A stretch of 64,000 nucleotides of DNA from Hyphomonadaceae bacterium (GCA_022844345.1 JALHLU010000016.1:1-64000), one strand, 5' to 3'. Shown: positions 55,064 through 63,862, numbered from the stretch's first letter. A program made the numbers and translations. Notes: generated from the sequence alone by a model not told the origin.

Positions 55064-55795
55064 ATGAGCAGTCAGTTCGCCACCAACGCCGCTCGTCCTG
55101 ACGAAAGTCAGGACCCGGGAACGGTTGCGCCACTGGAACAGGCTTGGAGCGGCAAGACAGAACAAGCCTCGCCGTCAGCCCTGGATCCTGACTTTCGTCA
55201 GGATGAGCGGGGCAAGGGTGGCGCTTCTACGCGCAAGTTCGCTGCGTTGGCTCTGCTTGTTGGCGGCGGCCTGATCGCCATTCAGGCGGCGTGGATTCCG
55301 GCCAAGGCGCAGGTGGCGCAGGTCCTGATGGAAGGCGCGTGGGAGACGCAAGTTGCCACGGGGAAGGCTACGCGGCCGTGGCCGTGGGCGGACTTCACGC
55401 CGGCGGCGCGACTGTCGTTTCCTTCGCTTGGCCGCGATGTGCTGGCGGTGAGCGATGCGGGCGGGGAAGGCATGGCGTTTGGACCGATCCAGATGGCGGC
55501 GGCCGTGACGCCGGGGACGCGCGGCGTTGCGGTGTTTGCAGCGCATCGCGACACGCACTTTGCGTTTCTGGGCGAGCTTGAAGCGGGGGATGAAGTGGTG
55601 GTGGAGACGCCCGAGGGCGCGCGTGCGTTTCGGGTGACAGGGTCCGAGGTGGTGAACTGGGATCGCTCGGGCATTGTTGCGCATGATGGCGGGAAGCCGC
55701 GCATTGCGCTGGCGACGTGCTGGCCGCTGGATGCGAAGACGCCGGGGCCGATGCGGTTTGTGGTTTGGGGGGAGCTTTCCAACGCGCGTTTGTGA
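55064..55795 (+). CDS. Class GN sortase
   Basis: 243 residues. Catalytic triad candidates H161 (AAHRDTHF), C219 (LATCWPLD) and R231 (GPMRFVVW) in the order of sortases; the TCWP form is typical of marine proteobacterial class GN enzymes, which cleave the target's sorting motif and attach it to the envelope. A membrane segment, ALALLVGGGLIAIQAAW (61-77), anchors the protein. Residues about 10-49 are encoded by an inserted 120-base palindrome (55090-55209). GGAGGTGA stands five bases before ATG 55064. Pairs with the gene at 52723. Confidence 0.92.
   Translation: MSSQFATNAARPDESQDPGTVAPLEQAWSGKTEQASPSALDPDFRQDERGKGGASTRKFAALALLVGGGLIAIQAAWIPAKAQVAQVLMEGAWETQVATGKATRPWPWADFTPAARLSFPSLGRDVLAVSDAGGEGMAFGPIQMAAAVTPGTRGVAVFAAHRDTHFAFLGELEAGDEVVVETPEGARAFRVTGSEVVNWDRSGIVAHDGGKPRIALATCWPLDAKTPGPMRFVVWGELSNARL
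55090..55209. repeat. 120-base palindromic element inside the sortase gene
   Basis: Left arm CGCTCGTCCTGACGAAAGTC and right arm GACTTTCGTCAGGATGAGCG form 30-base inverted ends with three mismatches. Total length 120 bases keeps the reading frame. The TCCTGACTTTCGTCAGGA core is a palindrome of a kind seen between genes in alphaproteobacteria. It translates as RPDESQDPG...LDPDFRQDERG in the sortase. Confidence 0.8.
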
Positions 55796-55807
55796 GCGTG
55801 GAGAGAG

Positions 55808-55930
55808 GACCCCCACCTGTCCGCCCCCTAAGAACGGGGCGGGACCATGTTTCGCCAACTTACCCAACATCCAAGGCCGGTGGTGCAGCGGGGTTCCGCC
55901 CCGTTCTTAGGGGGCGGACAGGTGGGGGTC
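55808..55930. repeat. MITE-like palindromic element, copy 2
   Basis: Perfect 35-base inverted ends (GACCCCCACCTGTCCGCCCC then CTAAGAACGGGGCGG; 55808-55842 and 55896-55930), same ends as copy 1. The 53-base centre, read on the minus strand, contains GGGTAAGTT and AACATGGT as in copy 1, so this copy is inverted. Confidence 0.85.
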
Positions 55931-56009
55931 TGGTTTGATGGGCGAGTTGGTGGCGACCGAGAGACCGCCCGCTTCGCGGGCAGCCCCCTCCGTCGCGCTG
56001 CGCGCGCCA

Positions 56010-56034
56010 CCTCCCCCGCCTTTGGCGAGGGAGG
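56010..56034. repeat. Short intergenic hairpin (CCTCCC...GGGAGG type)
   Basis: CCTCCCCCGCC, loop TTT, GGCGAGGGAGG: ten of eleven pairs. Downstream end of the M16 gene; may act as a transcript end. Confidence 0.6.
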
Positions 56035-56043
56035 ACAAGCGCC

Positions 56044-58944
56044 CTACTCCTTCAGCGTCACCCTCAGCCGCCAGGCCGTTTCCGGCTTGAGCCATTTCGC
56101 GGCCATGGCCTGGACGTCCGCCGGCGTTATGCTGCGGTAGTGTTCGGCTTCGGTGCGGATGTAGTCGAGGCCGCTGGGATCGTCGTGGGCGTTGGCGAGG
56201 AGCTCGGTCCAGTAACCGATGTTGGCGGACTGGTTGCGCTTCGACTGCTCGATCTTCGGCTGCACGACGCGGGCGATCTCGCTCGGGTCCTGCGGCGTGG
56301 TGGCGAGCGTGGTGGCGATGCGCTGGATCTCGTCCTGCACATCGTCGATCAGTTCGGGCGGCGCTTCCACGGCGACGGCGATGTAGCCGTAGTTCGGCAG
56401 GAAAGTAGGGAAGTCCACGATCTCCATCGGAGAGTATGTGGCGCCGCCTTCGGAGCGGAACTTGCGCGTGGCGTTGTCGCGCAGCATCTGGCCAAGGACG
56501 TAGCCGATGCGTTCCTCGCGGATAGACTTGAAGGCGCCCTGGTAGGTGGGCCAGCCGATCAGCGCATAGCCCTGGTCGGCGCGGCCCTCGTGCGGGAGCG
56601 TCGTCGTTCCCGGCTTGGGGAAGTTCACGTCGCGCCAGTTGGCCGGCTCCTTGAATGCGGGGCGCGGCGGCAGGGCGCCGATGGTGCGCGCAACCTCTGT
56701 GATGACGGCGTCGGGGCGGATGTCGCCGACGACGATGACCTCGATGGGGGAGTTGTCGACGATCGGCTTGATGTATTTCACCGAGTCCTCGGGCTTCCAC
56801 GTATCGCGCATGGACTTGTTGTTGATGGTCCAGCGCAGGTCGTTGTCATGCACGAGGCGATCAAGCTCGCGGTCGAGGACGCCGGAGGGCGTCATCAGCA
56901 TCGAGGCGTCGGCGGCGTCCGCCTGGGCCATCCAGTTAGCCCAATCATCGGCGCGATAGGCCGGATCGCTGAGCATTGCGGCCATCAACTCCATCTGGAG
57001 GCCGAAGTCCTCGCGGGGCGTGATGTTGAAGTTGTCGAGCGAATAGGCGTCGTCGAGCGTGCGGGCGGCGACGCCCACGCGCTTGCCCGCCAGCGTGCGC
57101 GCCTGTTCGGTGACGGTGAGCTTGCCGAGGCCGCCGGAGGACCAGAGAGAGAGGCCCATGTCGGACGCGTCGATGACGTGCAGCGGCATCTGCAGGCGGC
57201 CGCGGCCGATGCGGACGCGGATGTTGATCAGGTCCTTGTTGGTGGGCATCGGCTTGATGGTGAGCTTCACGCCGTTCTCGAACTCGACCAGCGTGACGTT
57301 GAGATCGGCGAGATAGTCGCGCGACTTCACAACGCCTGCGGCGCCGAAGCTGGCGTAGGGCCAGGGCTTCACGGCGTCGGGCACGTAGGCGGCGACCGGG
57401 GCGGCCATCGCACTCCTGAATGCGGCGCGCAGGGCGGCTTCCCCGCCGGGCGGCGGCGCGCTGCCGCGATAGAGCAGATCGGGGGTCTGGCTGAAGCGGG
57501 CTTTGAGGGAGGCGTTCACTTCGGCGAGCGTGATGGTGGGGGCCTGTTCGAGCAGGAGCGCGTAGGCTTGCTGAAGCGAGACGAAGGGCACATCCGACGC
57601 GACCATGTCGGCGGCGATTTCGACCTGGGCGACCGACGTGCCGGTGCGGCCGCGTTCGGCCTCGCGGCGCGTTGCGTCGATGACCAGGGAGCGCTGGGTG
57701 TCGAGCTCTTCCTGCGAGATGCCGAACTCGACGGCCTGGCGGTGGGCTTTCACCATGACGTCGAGCGCCTTGAAGGTGTCGGTGACGCCAACCGTGGTGG
57801 CGATCTGACCCTTCCAGACTTCCGGGATGGCGGCGGCGGAGGCGTTGCCGATGCGGGCAGCGGGCTTGCCGGCGGCTTCGTTGAGGCCTTGCATGCGGCG
57901 CGAGATGGCGCCCGTGGCGAGCTGGTCGACCAGCATGCGGCGGCGATCGGCTTTGGTGTGCGGGCGTTCGGCGTAAGGCTCGAACCAGCGCAGCATCAGG
58001 TTGGTGTCGGGCGCGCCGGCCGTGATGATCATCGAGACATCGGGCGATGGCGGCTTTACCGTGATCGGCTTGGGGTCCTTGCCCGGCGCGCCACGGCCGC
58101 GCCAATCGTGGAAGGAGGCGGTAATTGCGGCGGTGAGCGTGTCGACGCCAACATCTCCGACCACGATGAGCGTGGCGCGTTCGGGCCGATAGAAGGCGTC
58201 ATAGAAGCCGCGGATGGTTTCGGGCGTCACCGTCTCGATCACATTGCGCAGGCCGATGGGCGAGCGGCCATAGGGATGGTTGCCAAGCTGGAGCTGGAGG
58301 AAGGCCTTGCTGGCTTCGAGCGCAGGGCCGGCGCGCGAACGTTCCTCGGCGAGCACAACGCCGCGTTCGGCGTCGACCTTGTCGGGCTCGATCAGCATGG
58401 CGGTGACCAGCTCACGCATTACGCTGAGGCCTGTGTCGATGGAGGCCTGGTCGTTGCGCGGCAGGTCGATGATGAAGGTGGTGGTGTCGGGGCCGGTGGA
58501 GGCGTTGACGTCTGCCGCCATCTGCAGGCCGATACCTTCGAGGGCGCGCTGGACTTCTCCATCGGGGTATTTCGTCGTGCCACGGAAGGCGAGGTGTTCG
58601 AGGAAGTGGGCGACGCCCTCCTCGCCCGGGCGTTCCTGCATCGAGCCGGCGTCAATCAGCAGGCGCATGGCGACCTGGCCGGGCGGCGTCTGGTTCGGGA
58701 GAATGAGGTAGCGCATGCCGTTGGGCAGCTGGCCAAGGCGGTAGTCCTGGTCGTGCGGGAGGTCTCCCCGGTCGCGCGCCCAGCCGCGATGATCGACCGA
58801 CGGCTGTGTCACACGGATTGTCTGGCTCTGGGTGGGGTTCTGGGCGGCTGCGACCAGGGTCGCGGCGCCAAGGCCCAGCGCGACCGCAAAGCCGCCCAGC
58901 GCCAAGCCAAGTCTCTGGGTGAGTTTCTTCAGCAGTCTCATCAT
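56044..58944 (-). CDS. M16 family zinc metallopeptidase (full-length, two-domain)
   Basis: 966 residues. An N-terminal hydrophobic segment (about 12-34) serves as signal or anchor. The inverted zinc motif HFLEH is at 113-117 in EEGVAHFLEHLAFRGTTKYP, with the second acidic ligand about 80 residues later in VVLAEERSRAGP; the C-terminal domain (about 490 on) is the non-catalytic half, as in pitrilysin/PqqL-like enzymes. Degrades peptides in the periplasm. GGGAGG lies just before; ATG 58941 has better spacing than 58944. Confidence 0.92.
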   Translation of the reverse strand: MMRLLKKLTQRLGLALGGFAVALGLGAATLVAAAQNPTQSQTIRVTQPSVDHRGWARDRGDLPHDQDYRLGQLPNGMRYLILPNQTPPGQVAMRLLIDAGSMQERPGEEGVAHFLEHLAFRGTTKYPDGEVQRALEGIGLQMAADVNASTGPDTTTFIIDLPRNDQASIDTGLSVMRELVTAMLIEPDKVDAERGVVLAEERSRAGPALEASKAFLQLQLGNHPYGRSPIGLRNVIETVTPETIRGFYDAFYRPERATLIVVGDVGVDTLTAAITASFHDWRGRGAPGKDPKPITVKPPSPDVSMIITAGAPDTNLMLRWFEPYAERPHTKADRRRMLVDQLATGAISRRMQGLNEAAGKPAARIGNASAAAIPEVWKGQIATTVGVTDTFKALDVMVKAHRQAVEFGISQEELDTQRSLVIDATRREAERGRTGTSVAQVEIAADMVASDVPFVSLQQAYALLLEQAPTITLAEVNASLKARFSQTPDLLYRGSAPPPGGEAALRAAFRSAMAAPVAAYVPDAVKPWPYASFGAAGVVKSRDYLADLNVTLVEFENGVKLTIKPMPTNKDLINIRVRIGRGRLQMPLHVIDASDMGLSLWSSGGLGKLTVTEQARTLAGKRVGVAARTLDDAYSLDNFNITPREDFGLQMELMAAMLSDPAYRADDWANWMAQADAADASMLMTPSGVLDRELDRLVHDNDLRWTINNKSMRDTWKPEDSVKYIKPIVDNSPIEVIVVGDIRPDAVITEVARTIGALPPRPAFKEPANWRDVNFPKPGTTTLPHEGRADQGYALIGWPTYQGAFKSIREERIGYVLGQMLRDNATRKFRSEGGATYSPMEIVDFPTFLPNYGYIAVAVEAPPELIDDVQDEIQRIATTLATTPQDPSEIARVVQPKIEQSKRNQSANIGYWTELLANAHDDPSGLDYIRTEAEHYRSITPADVQAMAAKWLKPETAWRLRVTLKE

Positions 58945-59020
58945 TCCTCCCGGAACTTTCCGGTTATTGGACCCAGACCTTCAGGGTTTGGGGCGCGAGC
59001 GCAAGGGCGTTCGGCTGTGG

Positions 59021-59425
59021 TCAGGCGCCACGGAAGCGGGCTTCGACTTCGCGGGCGATCTTCTTCGGGGTGATGGCGCAGAAGCTCTGGACCATCCATC
59101 CCTTGAGGGCCTCCATTTCAGGCTGGATGGGGCGGTCCGGGCCGAAGCGCATGGTCACCCAGTCGTGTTGCAGGAACCATCCCTTGCTCTCCAGAACGAA
59201 GGGCAAGTCGCGGATCATCTCGGCCGATATGGGCAGTTTCATGATCATGGTGAGGTGGCCCGGAAGTTCTTTCCGGTCACCGAAGATGAAGAATGTCTTG
59301 GTGCGGAAATTGAGCGCGCGCGTGGGGACCCAGCCGGGGGCGAGGTGGGTTTCAGGCAGGGTCAGGCCGAAGGCTGTGAGTTCGGCTTCGGCGCGTTCGA
59401 GAGGGGACTGTTTTTTCCTCGTCAT
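59021..59425 (-). CDS. MmcQ/YjbR family protein
   Basis: 134 residues. N-terminal SPLERAEAELTAFGLTLPET, then TKTFFIFGDRKELPGHL and WVTMRFGPDRPIQPEMEALK, and a C-terminal SFCAITPKKIAREVEARF helix: the compact MmcQ/YjbR fold. Second paralogue besides 41257, with low similarity. Possible DNA binding is from family literature only. Divergent from the P460-like lipoprotein with MITE-like copy 3 in between. Confidence 0.82.
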   Translation of the reverse strand: MTRKKQSPLERAEAELTAFGLTLPETHLAPGWVPTRALNFRTKTFFIFGDRKELPGHLTMIMKLPISAEMIRDLPFVLESKGWFLQHDWVTMRFGPDRPIQPEMEALKGWMVQSFCAITPKKIAREVEARFRGA

Positions 59426-59481
59426 GGAGCGACCTTAGTGTGCGTGTGGAGATTTGGGGATAGGTAGGTGCGAGTCGAGAG

Positions 59482-59602
59482 AGACCCCGCCTGTCCTCCC
59501 CCTTTCAGGGGGAGGAACCCTGCAGCGCCAGCGCGCTTCAACGTGAGGCACGCTCTCTCAACAAGGCCGCTCCCCCTGAAAGGGGGAGGACAGGTGGGGT
59601 CT
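59482..59602. repeat. MITE-like palindromic element, copy 3
   Basis: Inverted ends about 30 bases (AGACCCCGCCTGTCCTCCCC at 59482; the right arm ends at 59602) with a diverged inner stem CCCCCTTTCAGGGGG. The centre (ACCCTGCAGCG, CTTCAACGTGAGGC, CTCTCTCAACAAGG) aligns with copy 1, so the element is older or from a related subfamily. Confidence 0.8.
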
Positions 59603-59720
59603 CGCGCGGCGCCTACCGATGTGCCATTGGCGATCAAATCTCTCGCCTTGCCCCACGTCACCGTTTGACTGTGGCGCGCGATCAGCCTTACCCCTGCAGC
59701 ATTCGGGAGAGGGACTCATC

Positions 59721-60365
59721 ATGCGCATCGCATTCGCCATTTCAGCCATCGCCGCCCTTGCCGCCTGTGCGGTGGCGCCGACCGAGCCGGTCGCCAGCAT
59801 GGCTGCTCCGGCAGCGCCTGCTGCTGCGGCGGCGCCCAAGACGCTGGAGATCACCGAGGCGAGCTTCGGCTGCATTCGCGACATGACTGCGGTGCGTGGC
59901 TTCTATGTCAGCAACCTGCTCGGCAATATCGACGCGACGGTCGCGGCGGCGAATGCCGGCGAAGGGGCGAAGTATCCGGTGGGTTCGGTTGTGCAGCTGG
60001 TGCCTGGCGAGGCGATGGTGAAGCATCCGGCAGGATACGACGCGGCGACCAACGACTGGGAGTTCTTCGAGCTGGACGTGAAGCCGGGCCAGCCGGCCAA
60101 GATCCGCGTGCGGGGCACGACTGAAGTGGTGAACCAGTTCGGCGGCAACTGCCTGTCCTGTCATGCACCGGCTGCGCAGAAGTGGGACATGATCTGCGAG
60201 CAGACGCATGGCTGCCTGCCGATCCCGATCACGCCGGTGATGTCGCGCGCGATCCAGAAGACCGATCCGCGCTGCGCGCCGACGGCGTTGGCCGACGACG
60301 AGAAGGCAGCGCTTGCGCAGTTGGCGGCGTTCCTCGGTGCGGCGCGGCCGGCGGCGGGGCAGTAA
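59721..60365 (+). CDS. Lipoprotein with c-type heme motif, cytochrome P460-like
   Basis: 214 residues. Lipobox LAAC (C15 or thereabouts), then an Ala/Pro linker. From about 50: ASFGCIRDMTAVRGFYVSN, KYPVGSVVQLVPGEAMVKHP and NDWEFFELDV, patterned like cytochrome P460/c'-beta folds, with the heme attachment CLSCH in NQFGGNCLSCH. Two extra Cys in ICEQTHGC. Could be an electron carrier or NO/hydroxylamine-handling protein; function unproven. ATG 59721; frame from 59619 runs through the repeat flank. Followed by the 5'-nucleotidase. Confidence 0.65.
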   Translation: MRIAFAISAIAALAACAVAPTEPVASMAAPAAPAAAAAPKTLEITEASFGCIRDMTAVRGFYVSNLLGNIDATVAAANAGEGAKYPVGSVVQLVPGEAMVKHPAGYDAATNDWEFFELDVKPGQPAKIRVRGTTEVVNQFGGNCLSCHAPAAQKWDMICEQTHGCLPIPITPVMSRAIQKTDPRCAPTALADDEKAALAQLAAFLGAARPAAGQ

Positions 60366-60449
60366 CCGGGGAGACCCTGCGCCCACCTGACCGCTTGCCA
60401 GACGTGCCCGGATCGCGCCTAAAGGCGGCGGTGCAGCAAGGGGTCTGGC

Positions 60450-62108
60450 ATGCGTAACGGGTTTGTGTCGGCTGGTTTGCTGATCGCGCTGGCGGGCTGT
60501 GTGGCGGCGCCTTCGCCTGTCGCCGTGAGCGCTTCGCCGGTGCGGATCAACCTGCTGGCCATCAACGATTTTCACGGCAATCTCGATCCGCCCTCGGGCG
60601 GGGCGCGGATGTTCAATCCGGCCAATCCGGGCAAGTGGGACACTACCCCCGCGGGCGGTGCGCCGCGCCTTGCCACGGCAGTGAAACAGCTGAGCGAGCG
60701 GCCCAACACGATCATGGTGGCGGCAGGCGACCTGATCGGCGCTTCGCCCCTGTTGTCGAGCCTGTTCCATGACGAGCCGACGATCGAGGCGCTGTCGAAG
60801 ATGGGCCTCGCCATAACGTCGGTGGGCAACCACGAATTTGACGAGGGCTGGCAGGAGCTGCGGCGGATGCAGGAGGGCGGCTGCCATCCGGTGGACGGCT
60901 GCAAGGGGCCGCGGCCATTCGCGGGCGCAGACTTCGACTATCTCGCGGCGTCGACCTATCTCGACAGCGGCGAGACGCTGTTCCCGGCCTATGCCGTGCG
61001 CGCGTTCGATGGCGTGAAGGTGGCCTTCATCGGGCTCACGCTGGAGGGCACGCCGGAGATCATCACGCCGGCGGCGCGTGTGGGGCTATCGTTCAAGGAC
61101 GAGGCCGAGACGGTAAATGCGCTGGTGCCGAAAATCCAGGCGGAAGGGATCGAGGCGATCGTCGTGCTGATCCATGAGGGCGGCAGGGAGGGCGCGGGCC
61201 TGGACGATTGCCACGGCCTGTCGGGCGCCATCGCGGAGATCGTGCCGAAGTTCGACGATGCGGTGGACGTTGTGGTGACGGGCCACACCAATGGCATCTA
61301 TATCTGCACGGTTGACGGCAAGCTGGTGACCAGCGCCGGCGCGTATGGCACGCGCCTCACCGACATTTCGATACTGATCGATCCAGTGACCCGCGACGTT
61401 ATCGGCAAGAGCGCGCGCGACGTCGTGATCACGCTTGATGGCTATGCGGAAGACGCCGAGCAGGTGGCGCTGATCAGCGAATACCGCAGCCAGGCCGAGC
61501 CGCTGATGAACCGCGCCGTGGGCACGATCACCGAAACGATCACGCGATCCGGCGGGGGCGCGGGCGAGAGCGCGCTGGGCGGCGTCATCGCGGACGCCAT
61601 GCTGGAAGCGGCGCGCATGCAGGAGCCCGGCGTGCAGATCGCCTTCATGAACCCGGGCGGCGTGCGCGCGGACCTGCCCTTCAAGGACGGCGGCAAGGTG
61701 ACATATGCCGACATCTTTGCGGTGCAGCCCTTCGGCAACGACATTGTCGCGATGACGCTGACGGGGGCGGAGATCGAGCGCGTGCTGCGCGAGCAATACC
61801 AAGTGAACGGCAACAAAATCCTGCAGGTGTCGCAGGGCTTCACCTTCACCTGGCGCCAGGCGCCGGGCCAGCCGATCGAGATCGTGGCGGGATCAGTGAA
61901 GCTGAATGGCGAGGCGCTGGTTGCGGGGCAGACCTATCGCATCGCGACCAACAACTTCCTCGCGGGCGGCGGCGATGGGTTCGCCACCTTCACTGCGGGG
62001 GCAAACCGCGCCGTACTGGGCAGCGATATCGAGGCGCTCGAGGATTACATGGCAGCGCACTCGCCCGTCGCGCCGGGCGCGCGGGACCGGGTGATGCGGG
62101 TGGACTAA
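60450..62108 (+). CDS. Bifunctional metallophosphatase/5'-nucleotidase (UshA-like), lipoprotein
   Basis: 552 residues. Lipobox ALAGC (C17). The N-terminal metallophosphatase domain has AINDFHGNLDPP, VAAGDLIGASP, VGNHEFDEGW and GHTNGIYI metal ligands; the C-terminal domain carries GESALGGVIADAM and NPGGVRADLPF for nucleotide binding. Hydrolyses extracellular nucleotides to nucleosides. Its TAA overlaps the opposing DJ-1 gene's TAG in CTAA (62105-62108). Confidence 0.93.
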   Translation: MRNGFVSAGLLIALAGCVAAPSPVAVSASPVRINLLAINDFHGNLDPPSGGARMFNPANPGKWDTTPAGGAPRLATAVKQLSERPNTIMVAAGDLIGASPLLSSLFHDEPTIEALSKMGLAITSVGNHEFDEGWQELRRMQEGGCHPVDGCKGPRPFAGADFDYLAASTYLDSGETLFPAYAVRAFDGVKVAFIGLTLEGTPEIITPAARVGLSFKDEAETVNALVPKIQAEGIEAIVVLIHEGGREGAGLDDCHGLSGAIAEIVPKFDDAVDVVVTGHTNGIYICTVDGKLVTSAGAYGTRLTDISILIDPVTRDVIGKSARDVVITLDGYAEDAEQVALISEYRSQAEPLMNRAVGTITETITRSGGGAGESALGGVIADAMLEAARMQEPGVQIAFMNPGGVRADLPFKDGGKVTYADIFAVQPFGNDIVAMTLTGAEIERVLREQYQVNGNKILQVSQGFTFTWRQAPGQPIEIVAGSVKLNGEALVAGQTYRIATNNFLAGGGDGFATFTAGANRAVLGSDIEALEDYMAAHSPVAPGARDRVMRVD

Positions 62109-62800
62109 CCCAACATCATCGCCGACGCCTTGCGGGCTTCTTCGGTGCGCTGTTCCATCATCTTTGCGCGGACTGTGTCGAAGCGCGCGCGGATGTCGGC
62201 CGAGGCGGTTGAGGGGTGGCCGCTGTCGAACGGGGGCGCAGGTGCGTATTCGAGGCCGAGCTGGACTGTTCTTGCGAAATCGTCACCGGCGACCTCGGCC
62301 AGCACGGTGAAGGCGAAGTCGATGCCGGCGGTGACGCCGCCGCCGGTGATGATGTTGCCGTCACGCGCGACGCGGGCGGGATCATGCGTGGCGCCGAAGA
62401 GTTCCAGCAGGTGGGCCCACGCCCAGTGGCAGGCCGCGCGCCTGCCCTTCAGCAAACCCGCCGCGCCGAGGATGAGCGAGCCTGTGCAGACCGACGTGAT
62501 GTAGCGCGAGCCAAGCGCGAGACGGCGGATGTTGCTGATGAACGCGAGGTCCTGCGCCACTTGCGTTGCGCCGACGCCGCCGGGGACGCAGATGAGGTCG
62601 CATGCGTCGACGTCTGCGATCCTCACTGTGTCGGCGAAGACGAGACCATCGCCGGGGACATTCCCGCCAGCAGGGCTGGCCACGATCGTCTGCGAGTTGG
62701 GCAGGCGGCTGAGCACCTGGTGCGGACCCGTGAAGTCCAGGTGCGTCATGCCCGGCCAGATGGCGAAAACGGTCGTGAAGGATGGCTGTTGTGTCGTCAT
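62105..62800 (-). CDS. DJ-1/PfpI family protein, isonitrile hydratase-like
   Basis: 231 residues. Matches the isonitrile hydratase (InhA) subfamily end to end: FAIWPGMTHLDFTGPHQVLS, CDLICVPGGVGAT, nucleophile cysteine in ITSVCTGSLILGAAGLLKGR, GGGVTAGIDFAFT and QLGLEYAPAPPFDSG. These cytosolic enzymes hydrate isonitriles to N-formamides. Activity is inferred from this close pattern. Divergent from the GlxA-type regulator; the 93-base gap probably holds both promoters. Confidence 0.88.
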   Translation of the reverse strand: MTTQQPSFTTVFAIWPGMTHLDFTGPHQVLSRLPNSQTIVASPAGGNVPGDGLVFADTVRIADVDACDLICVPGGVGATQVAQDLAFISNIRRLALGSRYITSVCTGSLILGAAGLLKGRRAACHWAWAHLLELFGATHDPARVARDGNIITGGGVTAGIDFAFTVLAEVAGDDFARTVQLGLEYAPAPPFDSGHPSTASADIRARFDTVRAKMMEQRTEEARKASAMMLG

Positions 62801-62893
62801 GGGGAAGAACCTCGTCTTGACGGCTGGAGATTGCCCGAACTAGGGTTTGGCGGAAATGACAATGTTCCCGCTTTTTCTGCCAGAAGCCCGGTG

Positions 62894-63856
62894 ATGGCCC
62901 GCCCAGTGAAGCCGCGCCGCGTTGGCGTGCTGATCTTTGAGGATTTCCAGCTGCTGGATGCGGCGGGACCGATATCCGCTTTCGAGATGCCGATGCGGGG
63001 CCTCAGCCCGCCGCCCTATGCCCTGCAGCTGATCGCGCCGGTTGCGGGGCCCGTGCGCTCCTCGTCGGGCGCTGTGCTGCTGGCCGAGGCGATGCCGCGT
63101 CAGCCGGCCTATGACACGCTGATCATCTCGGGCGGCTCGGGCACGCGGGCGGCGATGATGGACCCGAAGGTGCAGGCGTTCGTGCGGGCGGCGGTGAAGT
63201 CGGCGCGGCGGGTGGCGTCTGTGTGCTCGGGCGCGTACGTGCTGGCGCAGGCGGGGGTGCTGGACGGCAAGCGCTGCACGACGCACTGGCGGCGGACGCC
63301 GGATTTTCGGGAGCGTTATCCGGCCGCCCTGCTGGAGCCGGATCGCATCTACACGCGCGACGGGAAGATCTGGACGTCGGCGGGGATCACGGCGGGGATC
63401 GACCTGGCGCTGGCGCTGATCGCGGACGATCTGGGTGAGGACGTGGCCCGCAAGGCGGCGCAGGAGCTGGTGGTCTATCATCGCAGGCCGGGCGGGCAGT
63501 CGCAGTTCTCCGCCCTGCTGGACATCGAGCGGACGGAGGGGCGGTTCACGCAGTTGCTGGGCTGGGCGCGGGAGCGGCTGGGCGATGAGCTGACGGTGGA
63601 GGCGCTGGCGGGGCGCGCCAATATGAGCCCGCGGAACTTTGCCCGCGCCTTCACGGCCGAAACGGGCGTTACGCCGGCCAAGGCGGTGGAGCGGATGCGG
63701 CTGGAGGCGGCGCGGGAACGCGTGGAGCATTCGGCCGAGCCGATCGAGTGCGTGGCGCGGGATGTGGGATTTGGCGATCCGGAGCGGATGCGGCGGGCGT
63801 TCGTGCGCGCGTTCGGACAGCCGCCGCAGGCGTTGCGCCGTCTGGCGCGTGTGTAG
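62894..63856 (+). CDS. GlxA-family transcriptional regulator (DJ-1 domain + AraC HTH)
   Basis: 320 residues. N-terminal DJ-1/PfpI-like domain (VGVLIFEDFQLLDAAGPISA, VASVCSGAYVLAQAGVLDG with the cysteine retained) and a C-terminal AraC helix-turn-helix from about 220 (LTVEALAGRANMSPRNFARA, CVARDVGFGDPERMRRAF). Such regulators sense small molecules through the degenerate DJ-1 domain. Location beside an isonitrile hydratase-like gene suggests it controls it, by inference. ATG 62894; GTG 62891 is adjacent. Confidence 0.93.
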   Translation: MARPVKPRRVGVLIFEDFQLLDAAGPISAFEMPMRGLSPPPYALQLIAPVAGPVRSSSGAVLLAEAMPRQPAYDTLIISGGSGTRAAMMDPKVQAFVRAAVKSARRVASVCSGAYVLAQAGVLDGKRCTTHWRRTPDFRERYPAALLEPDRIYTRDGKIWTSAGITAGIDLALALIADDLGEDVARKAAQELVVYHRRPGGQSQFSALLDIERTEGRFTQLLGWARERLGDELTVEALAGRANMSPRNFARAFTAETGVTPAKAVERMRLEAARERVEHSAEPIECVARDVGFGDPERMRRAFVRAFGQPPQALRRLARV

Positions 63857-63862
63857 ACCTGA

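Noticed and set aside
56140-59073. 977-codon ORF opposite the M16 peptidase gene
   Set aside because: It is the antisense of a clear M16 peptidase; its translation is Gly/Val/Asp-rich with no domain, which is typical of GC-rich shadow frames.
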